DNA from: Thauera sp. 28
GTDB lineage: Bacteria > Pseudomonadota > Gammaproteobacteria > Burkholderiales > Rhodocyclaceae
Direction: 5' to 3'
Length of the DNA: 64,000 bases
NCBI RefSeq assembly: GCF_000310145.2
Contig: NZ_AMXA01000007.1
Coordinates: 1-64,000, forward strand
The notes below the pieces were generated by a model. The model was not told the DNA's origin and did no database searches. It saw only the letters and a program-made list of their open reading frames with translations. Position 1 is the stretch's first letter. Every line of letters starts with the position of its first letter. Shown in pieces: positions 29,392 through 38,605 of the stretch. Made by a program: the position numbers and the translations under genes.

Positions 29392-30669
29392 ATGCATGTC
29401 CTGGTCCTCGGTGCCGGCCTCTCCGGCGTCACCACAGCCTGGTATCTGCACCAGGCCGGGTTCGACGTCAGCATCGTCGACCGCCAACCCGCGGCAGCGC
29501 TCGAGACCAGTTACGCGAACGGCGGCCAGATCTCGATCAGCCACCCGGAGCCCTGGGCCAACCCGGGTGCACCGCTGCAAGTGCTGCGCTGGCTCGGCCG
29601 TGACGATGCGCCGCTGATGTTCCGCCCCACCACCGACCCGGCCCAGTGGCAGTGGGGGGCGCGCTTTCTGTTCGAATGCCTGCCCTGGCGGACACGCCGC
29701 AATACGGCTGCGATCGCGCACCTGGCGCGCTGGAGCGGCGAGCGCCTGCGCGCCCTGCGCGCGGAACTCGACCTGCACTACGAACAGCTCGAACGCGGCA
29801 TCCTGCATCTGTTTCACAGCCCGGCAGAGTTCTCCCAGGCCGGCAGGCGGGTGCAGGAACTCACGCACTTCGGCATCGCAGCCCGGGTCTGCACCAAAGC
29901 CGAATGCCTGCGCATCGAGCCCGCACTCGCGGCACAGGCGGACTCGCTGGCAGGCGGGCTGTATGCGCCAGGCGACGAGTCGGGCGACGCCCACCTCTTC
30001 ACCCAGATGCTTGCCCTGCGCCTGTCGACCGCTGGGGCACGCATGCACTGGGGGTGCGAGATCATGCGCATCCTGAGCGCTGCGGTAGCCGGGCGGGAGT
30101 GCGTCGAGGCCGTCGAAATCCGCGACACGCGCGGCGAGTTGCATCTGCTGCATGCCGACGCCTTCGTTGTCTGCCTGGGCAGCTACGGCCCGCGTCTGCT
30201 CGCACCGCTGGACGAAAAGCTACCGATCTATCCGGTAAAGGGCTACTCGATCACGGCACCGGTGGTCGACCCGAGCCGCGCGCCCAGCGTAAGCCTGACC
30301 GACGAATCCCGCCGCATCGTCTGCTCGCGACTCGGCGATCGACTGCGCATCGCAGGCACGGCGGAACTCAATGGGTTCGATACGAGGATCAGGCCGGAAC
30401 GCGTAGCGGGAATCCTCGACTGGGCGCGCACCCGCTTCCCGGGTGCAATCGACATCGCCGAGGCCGAAGCCTGGGCCGGGCTGAGGCCGGCAACACCCGG
30501 CAATGTTCCGGTGATCGGCCGCGGCCGGCACGACCGGCTGTGGTTCAACACCGGGCACGGAACGCTGGGCTGGACGCTGGCCTGCGGCTCAGCCGCAGCC
30601 CTGGCCGAACTCATGAGCGGACGCCAGCCCGCGCTCGACTTTCCTTTCCGCGACGGCCGCAGGACCTGA
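29392..30669 (+). CDS. dadA: D-amino acid dehydrogenase-like FAD oxidoreductase
   Basis: 425-residue flavoprotein of the DAO/DadA family: N-terminal FAD-binding VLVLGAGLSGVTTAWYLHQAGFDVSIVDR, the DadA-specific SYANGGQISISHPEPWANPGAP and a C-terminal GLRPATPGNVPVIGR...NTGHGTLGWTLACGS. DadA oxidises D-amino acids (typically D-alanine) to 2-oxo acids, feeding electrons to the quinone pool at the inner membrane. The start MHVLVLGAG at 29392 places the FAD motif at the very N-terminus, as usual. No alanine racemase is adjacent, so the physiological substrate is uncertain. Confidence 0.88.
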   Translation: MHVLVLGAGLSGVTTAWYLHQAGFDVSIVDRQPAAALETSYANGGQISISHPEPWANPGAPLQVLRWLGRDDAPLMFRPTTDPAQWQWGARFLFECLPWRTRRNTAAIAHLARWSGERLRALRAELDLHYEQLERGILHLFHSPAEFSQAGRRVQELTHFGIAARVCTKAECLRIEPALAAQADSLAGGLYAPGDESGDAHLFTQMLALRLSTAGARMHWGCEIMRILSAAVAGRECVEAVEIRDTRGELHLLHADAFVVCLGSYGPRLLAPLDEKLPIYPVKGYSITAPVVDPSRAPSVSLTDESRRIVCSRLGDRLRIAGTAELNGFDTRIRPERVAGILDWARTRFPGAIDIAEAEAWAGLRPATPGNVPVIGRGRHDRLWFNTGHGTLGWTLACGSAAALAELMSGRQPALDFPFRDGRRT

Positions 30670-30725
30670 AAACCGCGTCGCGATCAACTGCAACGCGCAG
30701 GGAATACGCCAGCAGAGTGCCCTGG

Positions 30726-31238
30726 TCAGCCCGAACAGGCCGGGCTACGCGCAGTCTCCGGCTGGCATGCGGACTCCGCACTGAGGCTGGCGCACGCACA
30801 GCCTTCACCGCGCTGCTCGCCCTCGGCGAGCGCAGGCAGCACGCCAGCCTCGAAGTCGAACCCTACGCTCTGCAAATGGAATGCGAGCGCGGCATCCATG
30901 CCGTCGACATGATTGCGGAACCAGGCCGGCAACTCCTCGACCAGGCGTTTGAAGAAGAAGGTGTCGCCCCCCGCGACGCGCTTGCGGATGTCGTACATGA
31001 CTGCAAGCACGCGATCGTGCTCGGCGCGATGGCAACCTGGAAAGTCGACGGCTTCCATCCACCCGTTCTCGAGCGCAAAGTGCTCTTCGGTGTGCGCGAT
31101 GAGCGCATCGAAGGCCGCCAGCAACTGCTCGGGCGCCGCCTCGACTACCGCGTTGTAGCACGCCACGAACTCGCGGTGGGTGGCGTCCATCGGCTCGAGC
31201 TTGTTCTCGAGCGCTTCGCTCCAAACCAGACCTGTCAC
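30726..31238 (-). CDS. bacteriohemerythrin
   Basis: Oxygen-binding non-heme di-iron protein of 170 residues. The four-helix hemerythrin motif is complete: THREF, HTEEHFALENGWM, CHRAEHDRVL and WFRNHVDGMD provide the expected His, Glu and Asp ligands. The ~40-residue C-terminal extension is Cys-containing and unusual. Start is a GTG at 31238 with AGGAG eight bases upstream; the ATG just ahead is out of frame. It follows sspB closely on the same strand and may be the distal gene of the pet-ssp operon. Likely roles are O2 delivery or sensing, or storage under microaerobic conditions. Confidence 0.88.
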   Translation of the reverse strand: MTGLVWSEALENKLEPMDATHREFVACYNAVVEAAPEQLLAAFDALIAHTEEHFALENGWMEAVDFPGCHRAEHDRVLAVMYDIRKRVAGGDTFFFKRLVEELPAWFRNHVDGMDAALAFHLQSVGFDFEAGVLPALAEGEQRGEGCACASLSAESACQPETARSPACSG

Positions 31239-31248
31239 GGCATGCTCC

Positions 31249-31740
31249 TTACTTGACCAGCTTGAGATGACTGCCGCGCGGCGGGCGTGGAGAGGCATCG
31301 CCGGCGCCATCTGCAGCTTCGGCGCGGGCCTGTGCCGCCGCGTCGCCCATGTCTTCGACCACGGCCTCCGTGCCGGCAGCTTCTTCGCCGTCGACAGCCT
31401 CATCCTCGAGGCCGGCCGCGTCCTCTTCGAACTCAGGCTCGAAGGCCATGCCCTGCCCGTTCTCCCGCGCATAGATGGCGATCACGTTGGCGACAGGGAT
31501 GACCAGCGAGTGTGCAACACCACCGAAGCGCGCCTGGAAGCTGATGAAGTCGTTCTCCATCTGCAGTTGGCCCGTGGCGTCAGGGGCGAGATTCAGCACG
31601 ATCTGGCCATCGCGGGCGTAACCGGGCGGAACACGCGTGTGCTCGTCAACGGCAGTTGCGATATAGGGCGTGAAACCCTGGTCGATGCACCACTGCCAGA
31701 TTGCGCGCAGCAGATACGGCTTGGTCGAAACGATGCTCAT
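31249..31740 (-). CDS. sspB: ClpXP protease specificity-enhancing factor SspB
   Basis: Adaptor of 163 residues that binds ssrA-tagged proteins and delivers them to ClpXP. The substrate-binding domain (about 1-110) starts STKPYLLRAIWQWCID and contains the usual ENDFISFQARFGG. An acidic, Ala-rich flexible linker follows, ending in RGSHLKLVK, equivalent to the ClpX-binding tail of E. coli SspB (…LRVVK). Start: ATG at 31740 with GGAG six bases upstream; a GTG two codons earlier lacks that spacing. Encoded directly after sspA, the conserved order. Confidence 0.95.
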   Translation of the reverse strand: MSIVSTKPYLLRAIWQWCIDQGFTPYIATAVDEHTRVPPGYARDGQIVLNLAPDATGQLQMENDFISFQARFGGVAHSLVIPVANVIAIYARENGQGMAFEPEFEEDAAGLEDEAVDGEEAAGTEAVVEDMGDAAAQARAEAADGAGDASPRPPRGSHLKLVK

Positions 31741-31791
31741 CTTCACTCCGTTGATCGGGGCTGCGCCACATGGACGCCCGCCCCGGCCCGC

Positions 31792-32388
31792 TCAGCGGCG
31801 CATGACCTTCTCGGACGGGGTCAGTGCGTCAATGAAGCCCTGGCGGCTGAAAATGCGCTCGGCGTATTTCATCAACGGCGCGGCAGCCTTGGGCAGCTCG
31901 ATACCGTAGTGCTCGAGGCGCCACAGCAGCGGCGCGATCGCGACGTCAAGCATCGAGAACTCGTCACCCAGCATGAACTTCTGCTTGGTGAACACCGGCG
32001 CGAGCTGAGTCAGGTGGTCACGCACATGGGTGCGCACCTTGTCGACACCCTTCTGCCCGGCCTCGAGCGCCTCGAGGTGCGTGAACAGCTCCTGCTCGAA
32101 GGTATGCAGCAACTGACGTGCACGAGCGCGCATGATCGGGTCGGGCGGCATCAGCTGCGGATGCGGGAAGCGCTCGTCGATGTACTCGTTGATGATGTTG
32201 GACTCGTAGAGCACGAGGTCGCGATCCACCAGCACCGGCACGCGGTTGTAGGGATTGATGACGGCGATGTCTTCGGGCTTGTTGTAGAGATCGACGTCGA
32301 TGACTTCGAAATCCATGCCCTTTTCGAACAGCACGATCCGGCAGCGGTGACTGAAGGGATCGGTCGTGCCGGAATAAAGGTTCATCAT
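31792..32388 (-). CDS. sspA: stringent starvation protein A
   Basis: 198-residue glutathione-S-transferase-fold protein that associates with RNA polymerase and affects stress and stationary-phase transcription. It has the thioredoxin-like N-terminus (YSGTTDPFSHRCRIVLFEKGMDFEVIDVD), the NRVPVLVDRDLVLYESNIINEYIDERFPHP stretch diagnostic of SspA, and an alpha-helical C-terminal domain. Two adjacent ATGs (32388, 32385) are possible; GGAG sits upstream of both. Located between petC (with an intervening terminator) and sspB. Confidence 0.95.
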   Translation of the reverse strand: MMNLYSGTTDPFSHRCRIVLFEKGMDFEVIDVDLYNKPEDIAVINPYNRVPVLVDRDLVLYESNIINEYIDERFPHPQLMPPDPIMRARARQLLHTFEQELFTHLEALEAGQKGVDKVRTHVRDHLTQLAPVFTKQKFMLGDEFSMLDVAIAPLLWRLEHYGIELPKAAAPLMKYAERIFSRQGFIDALTPSEKVMRR

Positions 32389-32421
32389 GGTGTTGCCACT
32401 CCGGAATTCATAAAGCAAAAG

Positions 32422-32447
32422 CGCACCACGCGGTAGCGCGTGGTGCG
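32422..32447 (-). terminator. intrinsic terminator after petC
   Basis: CGCACCACGCG and CGCGTGGTGCG form a perfect 11-bp stem with a four-base loop, followed on the minus strand by CTTTTGCTTT. It separates petABC from sspAB, perhaps partially. Confidence 0.8.
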
Positions 32448-32496
32448 TCTGGGGTCGGACCGCGCTAACCGGCCTTGCGGCCTGCCGCGTTTTCGA

Positions 32497-33252
32497 TCAA
32501 TGAATGTCCTTCCAGTAGTTCTTCTTCAGCGCGTAGCTGAGCACGAACATGCCGGCCAGGAAGATCAGCACGACGGTACCGATCGCCTTGCGCTTCTCGG
32601 CGATCGGCTCGCTCATCCAGACCATGAAGGACACGAGGTCGGCGACGGCCTTGTCGTACTCTTCTACGCTCAGCTTGCCCGGCTTGGCGAGCGACAGCTG
32701 CACGTTCTTGGTGCCATCGGCGTTCTCGGTGATGTTGGCCACCTGCTCGCCCTGCAGCTCCCAGAACACGTGCGGCATGCCCACGTTCTCGAACACCACG
32801 TTGTTCCAGCCCGAGGGACGCTCCGTGTCACGGTAGAACTGACGCAGATAGGTGTAGAGCCAGTCCGCACCACTGCCGTCCCCCGAGTTGCGCTGGCGCG
32901 CTACCAGGGTCAGGTCGGGCACCGCGGTGCCGAACCAGACCTTGGCATCGGCCGGGCGCATGGCCACAGTCATCAGATCACCGACGCGCTCGGCGGTGAA
33001 CATCAGATTGTCACGGATTTCCTGCTCGGACAGGCCGATGTTGGTGAGCATGTTGTAGCGCTTGAAGCTCGCGCTGTGACAGCTCAGACAGTAGTTGACG
33101 AACAGCTTGGCGCCATGCTGCAGGGCAGCCGGATCTGTACTGACCGGGGCCTTGTCGAGCTGCACCGAGGCCGCCGCCGCCAGCGCCACGGCCGGGGCGA
33201 ACAGCAGCACCGCTGCTGCCCGCTTGATGAGGTTGATCACGCGCATTTTCAT
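32497..33252 (-). CDS. petC: ubiquinol-cytochrome c reductase, cytochrome c1
   Basis: Heme-c subunit of the bc1 complex, 251 residues. Signal peptide (about 1-26, ending ALA), heme-binding CLSCH (55-59), the axial-Met region (MRPADAKVW and later), and one C-terminal transmembrane anchor (about 226-244, TVVLIFLAGMFVLSYAL). The periplasmic domain passes electrons from the Rieske protein to soluble cytochrome c. Its ATG overlaps the petB stop (ATGA). Last gene of petABC. Confidence 0.96.
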   Translation of the reverse strand: MKMRVINLIKRAAAVLLFAPAVALAAAASVQLDKAPVSTDPAALQHGAKLFVNYCLSCHSASFKRYNMLTNIGLSEQEIRDNLMFTAERVGDLMTVAMRPADAKVWFGTAVPDLTLVARQRNSGDGSGADWLYTYLRQFYRDTERPSGWNNVVFENVGMPHVFWELQGEQVANITENADGTKNVQLSLAKPGKLSVEEYDKAVADLVSFMVWMSEPIAEKRKAIGTVVLIFLAGMFVLSYALKKNYWKDIH

Positions 33253-34517
33253 TTGAAAGTCACCCTTTCCGGTTCGGGTTTGCACTTGTCGAGCTTGCTG
33301 TACCACGGCATCAGCAGGAAGAAGGCGAAATACAGCACCGAGCAGATCTGCGACACCAGGGTGCGACCCGGGGTCGGCGGCAGCACGCCAAGGTAACCGA
33401 GGATGATGAAGCACACCACGAAGATGGCAACTGCAGCCTTGAAGATCGGGCCCTTGTAGCGCATCGACTTCACCGGGCTGCGATCCAGCCACGGCAGGAA
33501 GGCGATGATCACCACCGAGGCCCCCATCGCGACCACACCCCAGAACTTCGCATCGAGGCCGAACAGCGGGAAGGTGACCGCGCGCAGGATCGAGTAGAAG
33601 GGCGTGAAGTACCAGACCGGCGCGATGTGCGGCGGGGTCTTCAGCGGGTCAGCGGGAATGAAGTTGTTGTACTCGAGGAAGTAGCCACCACCTTCAGGCG
33701 CAAAGAACACCACCGCGCTGAAGAAGAACAGGAAGGCGACGACGCCGACGATGTCCTTTACCGTGTAGTACGGATGGAAGGGGATGCCGTCGAGCGGGAT
33801 GCCGTTGGCGTCCTTCTTCTTCTTGATCTCGACACCGTCCGGGTTGTTGGAACCAACCTCGTGCAGCGCGATGATGTGCGCAACGACGAGGCCGATCAGC
33901 ACCAGCGGCACGGCGATGACGTGGAAGGAGAAGAAGCGGTTCAGCGTGGCGTCGGACACGACGAAATCGCCGCGGATCACCAGCGCCAGATCGGGCCCGA
34001 TGAGAGGAATCGCCGAGAACAGGTTCACGATCACCTGCGCGCCCCAGAAGGACATCTGCCCCCACGGCAGCAGGTAGCCCATGAAGGCTTCGGCCATCAG
34101 CACCAGGAAGATCAGGGTACCGAAGATCCAGATCAGCTCGCGCGGCTTGCGATAGGAACCGTAGAGCAGGCCACGGAACATGTGCAGGTACACAACGACG
34201 AAGAACGCCGACGCGCCGGTCGAGTGCAGGTAGCGGATCAACCAGCCACCCGGCACTTCACGCATGATGTACTCGACACTGGCGAAGGCCACCGGCACGC
34301 CCGAGGCGTTGAGCGAGGCATCCGGCTTGTAGTGCATGACCAGGAAGATGCCGGTGAGGATCTGGATGACCAGCACCAGCAGGGCGAGCGAACCGAAGAA
34401 ATACCAGAAGTTGAAGTTCTTCGGCGCGTAGTACTCGGTGAGATGCCCCTTGATCGACGACGTAAGCGGAAAACGCTCGTCGATCCAGTTGAGCAGGGCT
34501 TGTGATTTGGTCGTCAT
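33249..34517 (-). CDS. petB: ubiquinol-cytochrome c reductase, cytochrome b
   Basis: Di-heme membrane subunit of the bc1 complex with Qo and Qi sites; 422 residues, full length including the fused subunit-IV-like C-terminal half. Heme-ligand His pairs lie in the second and fourth helices (HSTGASAFFVVVYLHMFRG and RFFSFHVIAVPLVLIGLVVAHIIALHEVG). The Qo-site motif PEGGGYFLEYNNF carries a PEGG variant of the common PEWY. Starts 3 bases after petA ends; coupled to petC. Confidence 0.97.
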   Translation of the reverse strand: MTTKSQALLNWIDERFPLTSSIKGHLTEYYAPKNFNFWYFFGSLALLVLVIQILTGIFLVMHYKPDASLNASGVPVAFASVEYIMREVPGGWLIRYLHSTGASAFFVVVYLHMFRGLLYGSYRKPRELIWIFGTLIFLVLMAEAFMGYLLPWGQMSFWGAQVIVNLFSAIPLIGPDLALVIRGDFVVSDATLNRFFSFHVIAVPLVLIGLVVAHIIALHEVGSNNPDGVEIKKKKDANGIPLDGIPFHPYYTVKDIVGVVAFLFFFSAVVFFAPEGGGYFLEYNNFIPADPLKTPPHIAPVWYFTPFYSILRAVTFPLFGLDAKFWGVVAMGASVVIIAFLPWLDRSPVKSMRYKGPIFKAAVAIFVVCFIILGYLGVLPPTPGRTLVSQICSVLYFAFFLLMPWYSKLDKCKPEPERVTFK

Positions 34518-34520
34518 CGC

Positions 34521-35114
34521 TTAGGCCTTCCCGTCTTCGCCAACAAGAATGGTGGAATCCGCGAGGTACTGGTGCGGCGGCACTTCGAGGTTGTCCGGCG
34601 CCGGCATGCTGCTGTAGACGCGACCGGCCAGATCGAAGAGCGAGCCATGGCAGGGGCACAGGAAGCCACCCTGCCAGTCGGCGCCCATGCCGCTCTCGGC
34701 ACCCATCTTGAACTTCTCGGACGGGGAACAGCCGAGGTGGGTACAGATACCCACGGCGACGAGGTACTCCGGCTTGATGGAGCGATGCTTGTTCTTTGCG
34801 TAGTCCGGCTGCATCGGCTTGTCCGAATTCGGATCGCTGACGCGCGCATCGGTCGCATCGAGCGACGCGAGCATTTCGGGCGTGCGGCGCAGCACCCACA
34901 CCGGCTTGCCCCGCCACTCCACCGTCATCATCTCGCCCGGAGCGAGCTTGCTCACATCAACTTCGACCGGCGCACCGGCTGCCTTGGCGCGCTCGGACGG
35001 CGTCAGGCTGGCAACAAACGGCACCGCGGTCGCCACTGCGGCCACGCCGCCGGCGGCGGACGTAGCGAGCAGCAGAGTGCGGCGGCTGCTGTCCATCTTT
35101 TGATCAACGCTCAT
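34521..35114 (-). CDS. petA: ubiquinol-cytochrome c reductase, Rieske iron-sulfur subunit
   Basis: 197-residue Rieske [2Fe-2S] protein. N-terminal Tat-type signal anchor (SSRRTLLLATSAAGGVAAVATAV) followed by the soluble domain with cluster motifs CTHLGC (124-129) and CPCHG (153-157), giving two Cys and two His ligands plus the disulfide Cys. The start MSVDQKMDSS at 35114 is the conserved one; the open frame extends upstream without similarity. First gene of petABC. Confidence 0.97.
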   Translation of the reverse strand: MSVDQKMDSSRRTLLLATSAAGGVAAVATAVPFVASLTPSERAKAAGAPVEVDVSKLAPGEMMTVEWRGKPVWVLRRTPEMLASLDATDARVSDPNSDKPMQPDYAKNKHRSIKPEYLVAVGICTHLGCSPSEKFKMGAESGMGADWQGGFLCPCHGSLFDLAGRVYSSMPAPDNLEVPPHQYLADSTILVGEDGKA

Positions 35115-35166
35115 GACCCTCTTCCCAGAAAGGAAAATGAAAGACCTGGATACAGATAACCCGAGA

Positions 35167-35172
35167 ATTATA
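35167..35172 (-). promoter_or_regulatory. -10 element upstream of petA
   Basis: Perfect TATAAT on the minus strand, 52 bases ahead of the petA ATG. The -35 region (TTTCTC at 17 bases) is poor, so activation or an extended contact may be needed. Confidence 0.45.
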
Positions 35173-35328
35173 CCGGAGTCACCGCAGCAGAGAAAGCGCA
35201 AAGCGCGCATCGCCTTCTGCCACAAGGCTTTCCGCGACAATGCGAGGGCTTTCGGTCGGTCTCCGGGCGGGTCAAATGTGGCGCTGCAGCATCCTCGCCA
35301 CCGGCCGCGTCATGAAGCCTGGGATGGG

Positions 35329-35922
35329 TCAGAGCGCACGCCGCTCCACCAGGGCCTGGGCAATGGTGCCGGTGTCGGTATGCTCGAGCTCTCCACCAAC
35401 CGGCACCCCACGCGACAGGCGGCTCACCTTGACCCCACGCGCTGCGAGCAGGGTGGCCACCGTGTGCGCCGTTGCCTCGCCCTCGTTGGTGAAGTTGGTG
35501 GCAAGGATCACCTCGCGCACGCTGTCGTCCGTCGCCCGCGCGATCAGCTTGTCCAGGCCGAGCTCACGTGGCCCGATGCCATCGAGCGGCGACAAGCGCC
35601 CCATCAGCACGTAGTAGAGGCCATTGTAGGTCTGGGTCTGTTCGATCATCGCCAGATCGGCCGGCATTTCCACCACGCACAACAGAGACGCGTCGCGGCG
35701 AGGATTTGCGCAGCGCTGGCACACCACCTCCTCGGAAAACGTATTGCAGCGCTCGCAGTGACGCAACACTTCGAGCGCATGCGTGAGCGCACGACCAAGG
35801 CGCGCTGCGCCGCGCTGGTCGCGCTGCAGCAGGTGGTAGGCCATGCGCTGGGCCGACTTCGGCCCCACTCCGGGCAGGCAACGCAGCGCCTCGATCAGCT
35901 CGTCGAGGCTGGACGGCGACAT
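35329..35922 (-). CDS. recR: recombination protein RecR
   Basis: 197-residue DNA repair protein acting with RecF/RecO to load RecA at gaps. Helix-hairpin-helix N-terminus ([24 protein letters not shown]), Cys4 zinc finger ([16 protein letters not shown]), and a Toprim domain ([27 protein letters not shown]). Third gene of dnaX-ybaB-recR, a widely conserved operon. Confidence 0.97.
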   Translation of the reverse strand: MSPSSLDELIEALRCLPGVGPKSAQRMAYHLLQRDQRGAARLGRALTHALEVLRHCERCNTFSEEVVCQRCANPRRDASLLCVVEMPADLAMIEQTQTYNGLYYVLMGRLSPLDGIGPRELGLDKLIARATDDSVREVILATNFTNEGEATAHTVATLLAARGVKVSRLSRGVPVGGELEHTDTGTIAQALVERRAL

Positions 35923-35935
35923 CGGACGGCTGCGC

Positions 35936-36259
35936 TCAGAACGGCAGCTTCATGCCGGGCGGCAGATTCAAGCCCGCGGTGACACTCGCCATCTTGTCCT
36001 GGGTGGCGGTTTCGACCTTGCGCACCGCATCGTTGAGCGCCGCGGCGACGAGATCCTCGAGCATCTCCTTGTCATCCATGACCGAGGCATCGATGGAGAC
36101 GCGGCGCACATCGTACTTGCAGGTCATCTGCACCTTGACCATGCCGGCACCGGACTGCCCCTCGACTTCGATCGAGGCCAGTTGGTCCTGCATCTTCTTC
36201 ATGTTTTCCTGCATCTGCTGGGCCTGCTTCATCAGGCCGGCAATACCGCCTTTCATCAT
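35936..36259 (-). CDS. ybaB: nucleoid-associated protein, YbaB/EbfC family
   Basis: 107-residue dimeric DNA-binding protein. Coiled-coil-like N-terminus ([24 protein letters not shown]) and the family [21 protein letters not shown] core. Lies between dnaX and recR with 13 bases before recR, the standard arrangement. Confidence 0.96.
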   Translation of the reverse strand: MMKGGIAGLMKQAQQMQENMKKMQDQLASIEVEGQSGAGMVKVQMTCKYDVRRVSIDASVMDDKEMLEDLVAAALNDAVRKVETATQDKMASVTAGLNLPPGMKLPF

Positions 36260-36342
36260 GATGTGCGCTCCGTCGTATGGTTGGGATTCAGGGTAAATGT
36301 TTCAGGAAGGGTGTGCCGCAGGCCGACACCGCAAGCAGCGGC

Positions 36343-38313
36343 TCAAAGCGGCTTCACGGTACTCTCGACGAGCGTGGCATCGAAACGTTCGATCAGCTCG
36401 CGTACGAAGGGATCGGCCTCGAGCGCGGCAACGGCCTCGGCATGGCGCGCACGACGCTCGACCTCGTCGCGCTGCGCCGGCGTCTCACCGGCAATGTCGC
36501 CGACGATGATGCGCAGTTTGAGCGTACGCCCGAGGGCCGACGACAGACTGTCCTGCAGGCGCTCGAGCGCCCCTGGATTCATGTCGAGCAGATGACGGTG
36601 CGCCACTGACAGGCGCAACTGCAGGCCCTCATCGCTGAAATCGACCCATTCGCAATGCTGGGCAAGTTCGCGCACGAGGCCACCGAGTTCAAGCGCACGC
36701 ACCAGCCCGCGCCAATCACCAAGCGCGAACAGGGTCGCAGCATCGCCGCGTGCAGGCTTGCCGGCAGCTGCATCCGGCGCCATCGTCGCCTCCGGCACTA
36801 CCACGGACTTCTCTGCGGCAGCAGCCACTGAGGCAGAAGCCACCGGGGCAGGAGCGGGCGCTGACGCAGCCTCGCTCGCTGCTCCCAGCGAAGACGACAC
36901 GGCATGCACGCGTTCGACAACGGCCGCGCTGTCGGCATAGGCCTCGGGCGGCAGATCCTCCCACGGCGGCACGTCATGCCCCGACACCGCTTGCGCGGTG
37001 CCGACCGCCGCCGGCTTGGCCTCGGCAGGCTGCGGAGCCATCGCTGGCGGCCGCTCTGCGGCAGGCTGTGCGACCGCGGCAGGTGGCGGTGTTATGGCCG
37101 CGACCGGCGGCTCCGGCCTCGCCGCAGCAACCGACGCGGACACCGTTGGCGCCGGCCTCGCCGACGCAGGCACCGCCCGCGCCAAGCCACCACCCCCAGG
37201 CGCCACGCCCGGCCCACCGAGCGCTGCGGGTTGCTCGGGACGGAATGCATGCAGGCGCAGCAGCGTCATCGTGAAGCCGGTGTACTCATCCGGCGCAAGC
37301 GGTAGCTCGTCACGGCCGTGGATGGCGATCTGATAGGCAAGCTGCAGGAACTCGGCATCGAAGGCCTGCACGTAGGCCGCCACGCGCGCGCGCTCGAGTT
37401 CGTCGGTGATCGCCTCGGGCGCAAACTGCGCCAGGGCAATGCGGTGCAGCAGCGTCGCCAGCGACTGCAGGGCCGCATCGAAGGCCAAGCTGCGCGCCTC
37501 CATGCCATCAGCCACTCGCAGCAGCGCAGGGACATCAGCCGCGACCAGGGCATCGAGCACCGCGTACAGATGGTCGTCGCCCACCGTGCCCAGCATGTGG
37601 GTAACCTGCTCCTCCTCGACCTTGCCCGCGCCATGCGCGATCGCCTGGTCGAGCAGGGACAGCGCATCTCGCATCGAGCCGTTCGCCGCCTTGGCGAGGT
37701 GGCGCAATGCACCAGGCTCGAATGACACCTGCTCAGCCTGCAGGATGCGCGTGAGGTGCTCGACGATATGCCCCTGCGGCATCTGCTTGAGGTTGAACTG
37801 CAGGCAGCGCGACAGCACCGTTACCGGGATCTTCTGCGGGTCGGTGGTGGCGAGGATGAACTTGACGTGCTCGGGCGGCTCCTCGAGCGTCTTCAGCATG
37901 GCGTTGAAGGCATGCCCGGTGAGCATGTGCACTTCGTCGATCATGTACACCTTGTAGCGCCCCTGCACCGGCGCATACACCGCCTTGTCGAGGAGCGCCG
38001 CCATATCGTCCACGCCACGGTTCGAAGCCGCATCCATCTCGACGTAATCGGGAAAGCGGTCGGCGTCGATCGCGCGACAGGCGTCGCAGGTGTTGCACGG
38101 CTCGGGGGTGATGCCGGTCTCGCAGTTGAGCGCCTTGGCCAGAATGCGGCTAATCGTCGTCTTGCCGACACCGCGCGTGCCCGTAAACAGCCAGGCGTGA
38201 TGCAGACGGCCGGTGGCGAGCGCATGCGACAGCGCACGCACCACGTGCTCCTGACCGACCAGCGTACCGAAGGACTTCGGCCGCCACTTGCGCGCAAGGA
38301 CCTGATAGCTCAT
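36343..38313 (-). CDS. dnaX: DNA polymerase III subunit tau
   Basis: Clamp-loader ATPase of 656 residues. MSYQVLARKWRPKSFGTLVGQ start, P-loop GTRGVGKTT (45-53), zinc-binding Cys in CETGITPEPCNTCDAC, and sensor-1 STD-like ATTDPQKIP. Domain III is followed by a long Ala/Pro-rich linker (about 370-530) and the C-terminal tau-specific domain that contacts the polymerase. I see no A-rich slippery heptamer in the gene, so the short gamma form, if made, does not use the E. coli-type frameshift. First gene of dnaX-ybaB-recR. Confidence 0.97.
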   Translation of the reverse strand: MSYQVLARKWRPKSFGTLVGQEHVVRALSHALATGRLHHAWLFTGTRGVGKTTISRILAKALNCETGITPEPCNTCDACRAIDADRFPDYVEMDAASNRGVDDMAALLDKAVYAPVQGRYKVYMIDEVHMLTGHAFNAMLKTLEEPPEHVKFILATTDPQKIPVTVLSRCLQFNLKQMPQGHIVEHLTRILQAEQVSFEPGALRHLAKAANGSMRDALSLLDQAIAHGAGKVEEEQVTHMLGTVGDDHLYAVLDALVAADVPALLRVADGMEARSLAFDAALQSLATLLHRIALAQFAPEAITDELERARVAAYVQAFDAEFLQLAYQIAIHGRDELPLAPDEYTGFTMTLLRLHAFRPEQPAALGGPGVAPGGGGLARAVPASARPAPTVSASVAAARPEPPVAAITPPPAAVAQPAAERPPAMAPQPAEAKPAAVGTAQAVSGHDVPPWEDLPPEAYADSAAVVERVHAVSSSLGAASEAASAPAPAPVASASVAAAAEKSVVVPEATMAPDAAAGKPARGDAATLFALGDWRGLVRALELGGLVRELAQHCEWVDFSDEGLQLRLSVAHRHLLDMNPGALERLQDSLSSALGRTLKLRIIVGDIAGETPAQRDEVERRARHAEAVAALEADPFVRELIERFDATLVESTVKPL

Positions 38314-38579
38314 GGCGGGCGATTCTAGCAGAGCGTGGCCGCCGCGCCCCCCCCTGCAGTAGCAGCGCCCGCCGCGAGGGCCCGAAGGAGACTGCACTCG
38401 GATCTGCCGGGGTATCAGCGGAATCGATGGCCTGCGCCGCTGCGCCCGTGGGCTGCTCCACCGAACTGATTGGCATCGAAACTTCCTGCCGCCGGGAAAG
38501 TGTCGGCATTCCTTACACATGCCCGCCCCAACTCGGCGTCGATCACAGCCGGCTGCGACTTGCCAGCGGGATATACCAC

Positions 38580-38595
38580 TCGCACAAAAATTGCT
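38580..38595 (+). promoter_or_regulatory. sigma-54 (RpoN) promoter of the PEP-CTERM gene
   Basis: TCGCACAAAAATTGCT matches the RpoN consensus TGGCAC-N5-TTGCW at every defined position except one (C for the first G of the -24 GG). It lies 62 bases ahead of the ATG at 38658. In XrtA/PEP-CTERM bacteria such as Zoogloea, PEP-CTERM expression has been tied to RpoN and the PrsK/PrsR pair, which fits. Confidence 0.6.
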
Positions 38596-38605
38596 TCGAC
38601 CACTC

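Noticed and set aside
36343..38313. Programmed frameshift in dnaX producing gamma
   Set aside because: No A-AAA-AAG type slippery run is present in the gene.
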